NCBI GenBank assembly: GCA_905214265.1
Contig: CAJMLQ010000041.1
Span: 1-22,294, forward strand
DNA length: 22,294 nt
Reading direction: 5' to 3'
Origin: an uncultured bacterium
GTDB lineage: Bacteria; Bacillota; Clostridia; Oscillospirales; Ruminococcaceae
How positions within the stretch are numbered: position 1 is the stretch's first letter; every line of letters begins with the position of its first letter. Shown piece after piece: positions 1 through 6,478 of this stretch. A program made the translations under genes and the position numbers. Below the pieces are notes generated by a model. The model saw nothing but the letters and a program-made list of their open reading frames with translations. It was not told the DNA's origin and did no database searches.

Positions 1-1
1 G

Positions 2-93
2 CACAACCTGGACGAAGTACACATTACTGCCAACAAGAACACCGTTCCCGGTGAGAGAGCGACCGGCTCATCCGGTGCGACGGCGAACGCCAC
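2..93 (+). other. upstream coding remnant of the GH42-like gene, out of frame with the rest
   Basis: Reading from base 2 gives HNLDEVHITANKNTVPGE with mostly G or C at third codon positions, as in the genes of this window. The frame of the main gene has a TGA at 52-54 and AT-rich third positions before it. Just after that stop, the main frame reads RLIRCDGERHMRVSLAS, which looks like normal family sequence running into the ATG at 94. Removing two bases from the gagagag run at 53-59 would join both parts as VPGESDRLIRCDGERHM. I infer that the gene begins left of the window and that a 2-nt expansion separates the two parts. It could be a real mutation or an assembly error. Confidence 0.5.
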
Positions 94-1779
94 ATGCGGG
101 TCAGCCTGGCCTCCCGGAAATGGCTGGACAAGGCGGGAGAGCTTCTCCGGACCTTCTGCGAAGAGGTATGGGACACGCCGGAGGGCCGCCAGGTCATTGG
201 AATCCAAGTAGCCTGCGGCATTTACGGAGAATGGCATCAGTGGGGTCCTGACTGCTCCCGGCCCATGACGGAGCGGTTCCGGCGGATGCTATGGGAACAG
301 TATGGCAGCGACGAAGCTCTGCAGAAAGCCTGGGGGCGGTCCGATGTGACCATCGACTCCGCCCCCTTCTGCCCGGACACTGACCGGCCCGGGGATGACG
401 GGCTTTTCCGGGATCCGGTAACGGCCCGGGACACCATGCACGCCCAACGGTGCCTGCAGATCACGCCGCCGGAGGCCATTCTGCACTTCTGCCGCATCAT
501 CAAGAAAAGCTGGGGCCGTCCGGTGCTGACCGGGAGCTTTTTTGGCTACTTTCTGGGGGCGGGCGGGAGCAATGCGGTCATCGGAGGGCATCTGATGGTG
601 GATCTGCTCTACCGGGAACGGGAAACCATCGACTTTTTGTGCGGACCCTTCCCCTACATGCAGAACCGCCGGGCGGACGGCGTCCCCATGTCCCGGGGGC
701 TGCTGGAATCTACCCGCCTTCACGGGATGCTGTGGCTGACGGAAATGGACCAGCATCCCGTGGGGACGGAGAGCTTTGTTGGCGGCGACCCCGCTCACCA
801 GGACGAAACCATCGCCCAGCTTCGCCGGAATATTCTGCTGCCGGTGCTGGCGGGCATGGGGTGCTGGTACTACGACCACCGCATTATTCCAAGCCTCATC
901 CAGCCTAGGAGCCAGAATTCCTCAGCCGGAAGCATCTATCGCAAAAAGGGCTGGTGGGATCAGCCGGACCTGCTCCGGGAAGTAGGACGGCTGCAAAAGC
1001 TGGCAGAAACTTACGCCCTCCGGCCCTACCGGCCCGCGGCGGATGTGCTGCTGGTCTACGACACCGAGTCCTATTTCGCCCAGTGCCGGATCGCCGACGA
1101 GGAGTACGCCCTCCATGAGGCGGTAAGCCGCACGGGAGCCGCCTATGACTGCATCTATCTGAAAGACCTGGAGCTGGCAGAGATGGAACGGTACCGCTGC
1201 GTCATTTTCGCCAACGCCTACCTGCTTACGCCGGAGCAGCGGGAGATCATCCGCCGGACAACAATGGGCCGGGAAGTCGTCTGGCTATATGCGCCCGGTT
1301 TTTCTGACAGCCGGACGCTCAGCGAAGAGCACATCCGGGAGACCACAGGTATCGCTGTGAAGCGTATCGGCCCTGAGACCGGGTACCAGACCCTGAACGG
1401 TGTTCTGCCGCCGTGCAGAGTGGAACTGGACAGCGCCAAATTCGACCCAGTGTTCGCGGCAGAGGATCCGGAAGCGGAGCCACTGGCTTTTTATAAGGAA
1501 AGCGGAGCCTGCGCCGCCGCACGGAAGGGCCACCAGTGGTACTTTGCCCTGCCCTTCCTGCAGAAAGAGACCACCCGGGCAATTTTTCGCGAAGCGGGCG
1601 TTCACTGCTACTGCGATACAGGAGATCCGGTGCTGGCCGGAGCCGGGCTGGTGGCGCTCAACTCGGCCCAGGGCGGAAAACGGACGGTGGTTTTCCGCAG
1701 CGGAAAGCAGACGGAGTGCGAGCTTACGCCGTTTACCACCGCTGTATTCGACGCGGAAACCGGGGAGCGGCTGCTGTAA
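94..1779 (+). CDS. GH42-like clan-A glycoside hydrolase (beta-galactosidase type), N-terminus not in window
   Basis: This is the C-terminal part of a TIM-barrel glycoside hydrolase resembling GH42 beta-galactosidases and relatives that cleave beta-linked sugars. Counting from the ATG at 94, CGIYGEWHQWG (Glu46) looks like the acid/base region and MLWLTEMDQHP (Glu217) the nucleophile region. Residues about 315-430 (ADVLLVYDTESYF, then CVIFANAYLLTPEQ) resemble the Rossmann-like trimerisation domain of GH42, followed by a small beta-rich tail. The open frame runs back to base 55 and that sequence fits the family, so the ATG at 94 is probably internal. No Shine-Dalgarno site precedes it. No signal peptide can be judged. 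The exact substrate and family number are not certain. It converges on the URO-D gene at 1828 across a short hairpin. Confidence 0.62.
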   Translation: MRVSLASRKWLDKAGELLRTFCEEVWDTPEGRQVIGIQVACGIYGEWHQWGPDCSRPMTERFRRMLWEQYGSDEALQKAWGRSDVTIDSAPFCPDTDRPGDDGLFRDPVTARDTMHAQRCLQITPPEAILHFCRIIKKSWGRPVLTGSFFGYFLGAGGSNAVIGGHLMVDLLYRERETIDFLCGPFPYMQNRRADGVPMSRGLLESTRLHGMLWLTEMDQHPVGTESFVGGDPAHQDETIAQLRRNILLPVLAGMGCWYYDHRIIPSLIQPRSQNSSAGSIYRKKGWWDQPDLLREVGRLQKLAETYALRPYRPAADVLLVYDTESYFAQCRIADEEYALHEAVSRTGAAYDCIYLKDLELAEMERYRCVIFANAYLLTPEQREIIRRTTMGREVVWLYAPGFSDSRTLSEEHIRETTGIAVKRIGPETGYQTLNGVLPPCRVELDSAKFDPVFAAEDPEAEPLAFYKESGACAAARKGHQWYFALPFLQKETTRAIFREAGVHCYCDTGDPVLAGAGLVALNSAQGGKRTVVFRSGKQTECELTPFTTAVFDAETGERLL

Positions 1780-1784
1780 GGACA

Positions 1785-1813
1785 GAAAAAGAGCGGCGCA
1801 CCGCTCTTTGCTG
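1785..1813. terminator. intrinsic terminator hairpin between convergent genes
   Basis: A perfect 9-bp stem, AAAGAGCGG (1788-1796) and CCGCTCTTT (1801-1809), closes a 4-nt loop. Read on the minus strand it is followed by TTTTTCTG, a good tail for ending the URO-D operon, whose stop lies at 1828. Read on the plus strand the tail is only TTTGC, so termination of the glycoside hydrolase would be weaker. Confidence 0.75.
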
Positions 1814-1827
1814 CCCCGGAGTCTTGC

Positions 1828-2895
1828 TCAATAGGCGCCGATGCACTTGACCGCCTGGACGATCTCCCGAAAGTTCTCCAGGCTCACGGAATTGGGAATG
1901 GAATGGTCTGAAGCAAAAATATAGCCGCCGTTTTCCTTGACGATGGGCAGGGTATGCGCGATTTCGGCAAGGATTGCTTCCTTGTTGTCCCAGAGGACGG
2001 CGTTGATGCCGCCGTGGAGGACCAGACGGCTGCCATAGTCCCGCTTCAGGGCCTCGATATCCATACCGGCCTTGATTTCAATGGGGTTCAGGGCGTCGAT
2101 GCCCGTTTCCATCACGTCCGGCATCAGGGGCATAATATCGCCGCAAGAGTGCAGGCGCGCCTTGATGCCCTTATTGTGGGCCCACTCTACGGCGCGGCGG
2201 TGGAAGGGCTGGAGAAGCTCCCGGTAGACGGTGTTGGAGAAAAAGGGAGTGTTCTTGTAGCCCATGTCGTCGTACCACATGATGCTGTCGAAGCGGTAGC
2301 CCGCATCCCAGATCATGTCAAAGTGGGCGATGCAGCGCTCCAGATAGGTGCTGAACATGTCTTTGACCCATTCCGGCTCTTCCAGAAGGGCGATGAGGAT
2401 GGTTTCGGTCCCGGCCATCCAGGAATGCGTGACGTCAAAGCCGAACCAGAAGGTTCCCTCGATCCACTGGCCCTCGGCCTGCCAGCGGCCGTAATTCTGC
2501 TTCAGGTTCTCCCAGTCGACCCGATCCCGATCAACGGTCATCCGTTCCTTGGCCTTTTCCCAGGCCTCCGGAGTCGTAACGGTGAAATCCAGGAACTCCG
2601 GGGTGGAATCGGCATCCTTAAACTGCTTCATGGTGACGCCCCAGGGGGAGGTATAGATGATGTAGTGGCTGGTTTCCTCCAGGACCTTGTATTCATAGCG
2701 GGGCGTGATATCCACGCCGATAGACGCTACCTTGTCCACACCGAAATAGTCCCGCCAGTCGGCGCCTTCCGGCATGCCCTCCCGGGTCCAGCGGGCGATG
2801 GTACCGGCCCATGGACTGTCAAAAATCGGGACGCGGTCAGCCTCCCGGTGCTCATACATACGGGTAAAGCGTTCTTTTGTTGTCATCTGGCTCAT
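1828..2895 (-). CDS. uroporphyrinogen decarboxylase (URO-D) family protein, methyltransferase-like
   Basis: This 355-aa protein has the full-length URO-D fold. The family includes haem-pathway HemE and the zinc-dependent methylcobamide:thiol methyltransferases MtaA/MtbA. Visible landmarks are RVPIFDSPW (about 21-29), MWYDDMG (206-212), ARLHSCGD (246-253), VLHGGIN (292-298) and ASDHSIPNSVSLEN (328-341). HSCG matches the His-x-Cys zinc motif of the methyltransferases. Their third ligand, a Cys near the C-terminal 'GCGI' position, reads Ser-Asp-His here, so metal binding may differ. The Arg-rich N-terminal substrate signature of HemE is not evident, so I do not call it hemE. The start at 2895 has a good AAGGAG site 8 nt upstream. 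It is the last gene of a three-gene minus-strand operon. Role inferred: corrinoid- or thiol-linked methyl transfer, substrate unknown. Confidence 0.8.
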   Translation of the reverse strand: MSQMTTKERFTRMYEHREADRVPIFDSPWAGTIARWTREGMPEGADWRDYFGVDKVASIGVDITPRYEYKVLEETSHYIIYTSPWGVTMKQFKDADSTPEFLDFTVTTPEAWEKAKERMTVDRDRVDWENLKQNYGRWQAEGQWIEGTFWFGFDVTHSWMAGTETILIALLEEPEWVKDMFSTYLERCIAHFDMIWDAGYRFDSIMWYDDMGYKNTPFFSNTVYRELLQPFHRRAVEWAHNKGIKARLHSCGDIMPLMPDVMETGIDALNPIEIKAGMDIEALKRDYGSRLVLHGGINAVLWDNKEAILAEIAHTLPIVKENGGYIFASDHSIPNSVSLENFREIVQAVKCIGAY

Positions 2896-2955
2896 AAGCG
2901 GTCTCCTTTTTGGTTTCTATCCAGCGGCCGGCGGCAAACGCCGTTCCGGTTGGGA

Positions 2956-3219
2956 CTATTTTGCGGTGTAGACGATTTTCCGGATGGTCTCATAGGAAAG
3001 GGCATATTCGTCTGAAAGCTGTTCCATGGACGCGCCGCGAGAATAACGATACCGGATCTCCTCGTTGCGCTGTTCGTAGAAGACTCGCGCGCCGGAGCCG
3101 GAGCCCCAGGTCTTGCGCTTTCCGTCCGACGGGATATAGAGGGTCTCTCCGGCCGCGTACTTTTGGATCCGTTTGAGCAGCTCATCCGGCAGCACTTCCG
3201 ATGCATTCCGATATTTCAT
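2956..3219 (-). CDS. CD3324 family small HTH-like protein
   Basis: This 87-aa protein begins MKYRNASEVLPDELLKRIQK and matches the CD3324 family of small clostridial proteins. It has an N-terminal helix, the YIPSDGKRKTWGSGSGAR loop, and a C-terminal helix-turn-helix-like stretch (GASMEQLSDEYALSYETIRKIVY). It is probably a DNA-binding regulator, but no target is known. The ATG at 3219 is chosen over the GTG at 3228 because GAGGAAGG lies about 9 nt before the ATG and only about 1-2 nt before the GTG. The upstream gene stops at 3235, so translation is probably coupled. It sits between the nucleotidyltransferase-like gene and the URO-D gene on one transcript. Confidence 0.75.
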   Translation of the reverse strand: MKYRNASEVLPDELLKRIQKYAAGETLYIPSDGKRKTWGSGSGARVFYEQRNEEIRYRYSRGASMEQLSDEYALSYETIRKIVYTAK

Positions 3220-3234
3220 AAGCTGCACCCTTCC

Positions 3235-4278
3235 TCAGGTGCGGGCGAAAAAGTCGCCGACGCTCTCGTATTGCCTGATCGGGACGCCGGCGTTTTCGAG
3301 AGTGGAAATGATCTGCCGCTCCAGCTCCACGCTGCGCTCCCGCAGAGGGACAAGGTCCCGGCTGTCGTAGCTGCCCAGCAGATCCAGCTCGCCCAGGGAA
3401 AACTCCTCCCCCACCACCAAAAGCTCGGACTGGAGATAGCAGGCGTGCCAAAGGGCCAGCTCTGAATTTTGGACGCCGCAGTAATACCGGAGCCGACGCC
3501 AGGTCAAGGACATTTCCTGGTACCAGTCTGCCAGGCCAGCGAGACTGGGTGCTGAGAGCTTCTCCTGCCCTTCCGGCGCTTTTTGAAATGCAAAGGCCCG
3601 CACCGTTTGCAGCATCCGGTAAGCGAGACAGCGGATTTCTTCTGGAGAGGCCTGCTCCATGGTCACAACGGCCTGGCAGGCTTCCAGGTAGGAAGCCGGC
3701 AGCTCACGGAGCCGCTTCAGCTGGGCCAGGTTCCCGGCGCGCCAGTCGTCCAGATAGGTCCCGTTGAGATAGGCCACTGCAGTGCTCAGGCGTTCGGACA
3801 GATAGAACAGCCCCAGCCGCAGCTTGAAGAGCGCGTCCTCAAATAGCATAGTGCGGTAAAAATCCATGGCCGCGTCGATCTTTTCCAAGGCCCGGCGGTA
3901 CAGAAATCCCGGATTTTCCAGGTTTTCCGCAAGCCGCTCCCGCAGCGCCCAAAAGCGCGCCTCATCCTCTGGCGTCCGGCTGTATACGATCCGGGCTTTC
4001 CAGAGGGTGTCGGTGGCGCTGTCCTCCAAATTGGCCGTCCGCTCCACCCGCTCCCAGGAACGGGGGTAGAGGTCGTGGCCCACGCCGCCGATGATGAAGG
4101 TCTGCGCCAATTCGTTTCCGCGGGCTGTGGCGGGAACAAAATAGTCGAAGCACTCGCCGTGTCCGTCATCGTCCACCGCATTCTCCCCCACCGCCACCAA
4201 AAGCGCGACGTCTCCGGGGTATTCGGTCTGTATTTTACGGATCGCCCACTCTGTGAGCTGTTTCGTTGCATTTTCCAT
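3235..4278 (-). CDS. hypothetical protein with degenerate nucleotidyltransferase-like N-terminus
   Basis: A 347-aa cytoplasmic protein with no signal or membrane segment. The first about 80 residues (AIRKIQTEYPGDVALLVAVG, then CFDYFVPATARGNELAQTF and GGVGHDLYPRSWERVE) recall nucleotidyltransferase-fold proteins in which a GS motif and an SDxD acidic pair bind the metal and nucleotide. Here the GS position reads GE and the acidic motif reads GECFD, so the catalytic aspartates appear lost. The remaining about 260 residues are helical with many Leu, Arg and Glu, and I recognise no domain in them. AGGAGG precedes the ATG at 4278 by about 7 nt. It is the first gene of the operon with the CD3324 and URO-D genes. 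Function unknown; the nucleotidyltransferase relationship is a by-eye comparison. Confidence 0.55.
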   Translation of the reverse strand: MENATKQLTEWAIRKIQTEYPGDVALLVAVGENAVDDDGHGECFDYFVPATARGNELAQTFIIGGVGHDLYPRSWERVERTANLEDSATDTLWKARIVYSRTPEDEARFWALRERLAENLENPGFLYRRALEKIDAAMDFYRTMLFEDALFKLRLGLFYLSERLSTAVAYLNGTYLDDWRAGNLAQLKRLRELPASYLEACQAVVTMEQASPEEIRCLAYRMLQTVRAFAFQKAPEGQEKLSAPSLAGLADWYQEMSLTWRRLRYYCGVQNSELALWHACYLQSELLVVGEEFSLGELDLLGSYDSRDLVPLRERSVELERQIISTLENAGVPIRQYESVGDFFART

Positions 4279-4327
4279 TGCAGCATTCCTCCTGACGATG
4301 TAAGCGGTGGCCGCCTGCTTCTACTTT

Positions 4328-4356
4328 ATTATAACGGCCGGAAGAGAAAGATACAA
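4328..4356 (-). promoter_or_regulatory. sigma-A promoter of the three-gene URO-D operon
   Basis: On the minus strand, TTGTAT (4351-4356), a 17-nt spacer and a perfect TATAAT (4328-4333) stand about 50 nt before the ATG at 4278. No other minus-strand promoter of this quality is seen within the operon, so it probably drives all three genes. Confidence 0.7.
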
Positions 4357-4436
4357 TGCCGAGAATCGTTCGAACTTTTTTCGGGGATCTCAGCTTCATT
4401 CTATCACACTGCTGTGGCTTTTGCCATAGGAAAATC

Positions 4437-4466
4437 CGAAATTGCGTAAGGAAATGCGAAATTGCG
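4437..4466 (+). repeat. two direct CGAAATTGCG repeats, 20-nt period, upstream of the CN hydrolase promoter
   Basis: CGAAATTGCG occurs at 4437-4446 and again at 4457-4466. The 20-nt period is close to two helical turns, and the second copy ends 9 nt before the -35 box at 4476. That layout fits a pair of activator half-sites on one DNA face. No regulator gene is adjacent on this strand. The CD3324 protein of the divergent operon is one possible binder, as a guess. Confidence 0.4.
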
Positions 4467-4475
4467 GGAGAATTC

Positions 4476-4504
4476 TTTACGGATGATGCAAAGTATGCTA
4501 TGAT
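4476..4504 (+). promoter_or_regulatory. sigma-A promoter with extended -10 for the carbon-nitrogen hydrolase
   Basis: TTTACG (4476-4481), a 17-nt spacer and TATGAT (4499-4504), with TG one base upstream of the -10 (4496-4497). Transcription would start near 4511, giving a leader of about 47 nt before the ATG at 4558. Confidence 0.7.
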
Positions 4505-4557
4505 AAAGACAAAAATAGTCCTGCATGGAAAGCCCCAAACAGAAAGGAGCAAAAAAT

Positions 4558-5493
4558 ATGGCACGCAATGTCACCATCAGCCTTCTTGGGCCGGCCCCTT
4601 ACCGCCTCCCCTACCAGGAGGATCTGGATAGTCTGGTAACGGAAATGGAACGGCATTGGGAAAAGGAACTGTCCCAAGTGCTTTGCAGCAAGCCGGACCT
4701 GATCGTTGTGCCGGAGGCCTGCGACCGGTACCCGAATTTCACCATGGAGGAGCGAATGCGCTACTATGAGGCCCGCGAGAACCGCATCCGGGACTTTTTT
4801 GCAGAAATCTGCCGCCGGAATCATTGCAATATCGCCTATTCCGCGGCCCGGCGGCTGCCGGACGGCAGCTACCGCAACTCCACCCAGCTGCTGGACCGCC
4901 AGGGGAATATTGCCGGTATCTATAACAAGAACCATCTGGTCGTCACAGAGGTCAGCGAAGGCAAAATGCTCTGTGGCCGGGAAGCGCCGGTTTTCCAGCT
5001 GGACATCGGGCGGGTAGCCTGCGCGATCTGTTTCGATCTGAATTTTGACGAGCTGCGCCGGAAATACGAGGAACAAAAACCGGAACTGATCCTCTTTTCT
5101 TCCATGTATCACGGCGGACTGGTCCAAAATGAATGGGCCTATCACTGCCGCAGCTATTTTGCGGGAGCCGTCGCCGGCCTGCCCTGTACGGTCATCAATC
5201 CGCTGGGAGAGGTTGTTGCACACTCCACCAATTACTACCCCTTTGTCACGACAAAAATCAATCTGGACTATCAGATGCTCCATCTGGACTTCAACTGGGA
5301 AAAGATCCAGGCGGCAAAGGACAAATACGGCTCTGCCATCGAGGTCCGCGACCCTGGCTTCGTCGGCGCGGTGATGCTGACCAGCGAATCGAAGGAGTTC
5401 TCTGCGGAGGATGTGGTCCGGGAATTCGGCATGGAGCGGCTGGATGAGTATTTTGCCCGCTCGCGGCAATGCCGGCTGGAAAATACAGAATGA
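4558..5493 (+). CDS. carbon-nitrogen hydrolase (nitrilase superfamily)
   Basis: A 311-aa cytoplasmic amidohydrolase of the nitrilase superfamily, which cleaves non-peptide C-N bonds in amides or carbamoyl compounds. The full catalytic triad is visible: Glu53 in VVPEACDRY, Lys124 in YNKNHL and Cys158 in CAICFDLNFDEL. The ATG at 4558 is chosen over the one at 4525 because AAAGGAG (4543-4549) lies 8 nt before it and because MARNVTISLLG fits the family's first strand. The length is slightly above the usual 260-300, with an extra C-terminal tail (about 260-311). It was probably followed on the same transcript by the oxidoreductase that is now a pseudogene at 5535. The substrate cannot be told from sequence. 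Confidence 0.85.
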   Translation: MARNVTISLLGPAPYRLPYQEDLDSLVTEMERHWEKELSQVLCSKPDLIVVPEACDRYPNFTMEERMRYYEARENRIRDFFAEICRRNHCNIAYSAARRLPDGSYRNSTQLLDRQGNIAGIYNKNHLVVTEVSEGKMLCGREAPVFQLDIGRVACAICFDLNFDELRRKYEEQKPELILFSSMYHGGLVQNEWAYHCRSYFAGAVAGLPCTVINPLGEVVAHSTNYYPFVTTKINLDYQMLHLDFNWEKIQAAKDKYGSAIEVRDPGFVGAVMLTSESKEFSAEDVVREFGMERLDEYFARSRQCRLENTE

Positions 5494-5534
5494 CGGCAGG
5501 AAAATCCTGCATCAAGCGAGGAAGGCTGGAACTG

Positions 5535-5947
5535 GTGTAAAGTTGCGGTCATTGGGGCGGGCGGCATTGCGAACAGCGTTCATCTGCCGAGCCTTTCGGA
5601 AATCCCGAATTGCGAAATCGCGGCTATCTGCGACCTGAGGGAGGAGAAGGCCGCTGCGGCGGCCCGGAAGTACGGCGTTCCCCACACCTATACCCTGATG
5701 AGCGAGATGTTTGCAGCGGCAAAAGCATTTACTCCATCTCCGCGGCCGGTATCGACCAGCAGCAGATCAATGTGGTCGACGGCAAAAAAATCGCCAGCGG
5801 AGAGGCCTATCATCCGTATTACGGCACAAGCAGGAGGATATCAGCTTTATCGAAGCGCTCAGGAACGGAACCGCTCCGGCCTGCAGCATCGAGGACGCGG
5901 CCAAGAGTATGCGGATGGTGGAATTTTTGCTGGAAAACCGCATTTAA
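5535..5947 (+). pseudogene. Gfo/Idh/MocA family oxidoreductase, internally deleted and frameshifted
   Basis: Three pieces of one NAD(P)-dependent sugar-type dehydrogenase lie in three frames. From 5542 the Rossmann start reads VAVIGAGGIANSVHLPSLSE through about TLMSEMF (to near 5715). From about 5724, GKSIYSISAAGIDQQQINVV to GEAYHPYYG (to near 5835) is part of the C-terminal sheet domain. From about 5834, KQEDISFIEALRNGTAPACS to MVEFLLENRI ends at the TAA at 5945-5947. About 138 codons remain of a family usually 330-390 long, so roughly 200 residues between the first two pieces are gone. A GAGGAAGG ribosome site survives, but the likely GTG start (5535-5537) is put out of frame by one extra T at 5538. 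It lies 41 nt behind the CN hydrolase and was probably its partner. Confidence 0.75.
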
Positions 5948-5964
5948 TGCAGTCTTTTCATATA

Positions 5965-5999
5965 AAAAAGCAGGCAGACGGAAACGTCTGCCTGCTTTT
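5965..5999. terminator. strong bidirectional intrinsic terminator
   Basis: A 15-16-bp inverted repeat pairs AAAAAGCAGGCAGACG with CGTCTGCCTGCTTTT around a GAAA tetraloop (5981-5984). A runs flank one side and T runs the other, so it works in both directions. It ends the CN hydrolase/oxidoreductase transcript on plus and the GNAT transcript (stop at 6025) on minus. Confidence 0.9.
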
Positions 6000-6024
6000 C
6001 GCTGAATTTTGGGCTTGATGGTGT

Positions 6025-6363
6025 TCATCTTAAGCTCTTGACAAAAACTGCATCGTCATTTTGGATGGAAATATCGTGATTTCTTCGGTATCCATGACGG
6101 ATGTAAAAGCTCCCCGCAGTATCCGTAGTCAGGATTGCTTTGTATACGCCCTGACTGACAAAGTATTCTTCCGCGCAGCGAAGCAGTCTCGTTCCATGGC
6201 CGCAGCCGCGATATTTATCTGCTACCCAAAATTCTCGGATAAAGTCCCTTTTCGTTTCAAAAAGCCAACTTGAAAACGAGATTACGGTGAATTGTATGAA
6301 CCCAACCACAGCGTTCTCTTCCGTCAGACGCAAATAGGCATAATTTTCACCAGCTTCATTCAT
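6025..6363 (-). CDS. GNAT acetyltransferase, N-terminally interrupted (possible pseudogene)
   Basis: The 112-aa reading frame carries the acetyl-CoA binding core of a GNAT: strands VVGFIQFTVISFS, then IREFWVADKYRGCGHGTRLL with the RxxGxG-type pyrophosphate loop, then AILTTDTAGSFYIRHGY. GNATs are usually 140-160 aa, so about 30-40 N-terminal residues are missing. The same frame stays readable upstream: VSNRNKLFQ comes directly before the ATG, and beyond a TGA at 6394-6396 there is MLADFMNPAFQTAFKRYFAE. That suggests a nonsense mutation in a longer gene. No clear Shine-Dalgarno site precedes 6363. The substrate is unknown, and the protein may be inactive. Base composition is AT-richer than in the flanking core genes. 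Confidence 0.6.
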   Translation of the reverse strand: MNEAGENYAYLRLTEENAVVGFIQFTVISFSSWLFETKRDFIREFWVADKYRGCGHGTRLLRCAEEYFVSQGVYKAILTTDTAGSFYIRHGYRRNHDISIQNDDAVFVKSLR

Positions 6364-6478
6364 TACCTGAAATAATTTGTTCCTATTGCTGACTCACACA
6401 CCCAATTCAGCAAAATAACGCTTGAAAGCTGTTTGGAATGCTGGATTCATAAAGTCCGCAAGCATTTGATTTGAAATT

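Noticed and set aside
1954..3015. 353-codon plus-strand open frame opposite the URO-D gene
   Set aside because: It is exact antisense of a clear gene with strong codon bias, it has no ribosome site, and its sequence shows no family.
6394..6396. in-frame TGA in the GNAT as a selenocysteine or recoded codon
   Set aside because: GNATs are not selenoproteins, no SECIS-like hairpin follows, and TGA serves as a normal stop for other genes here.
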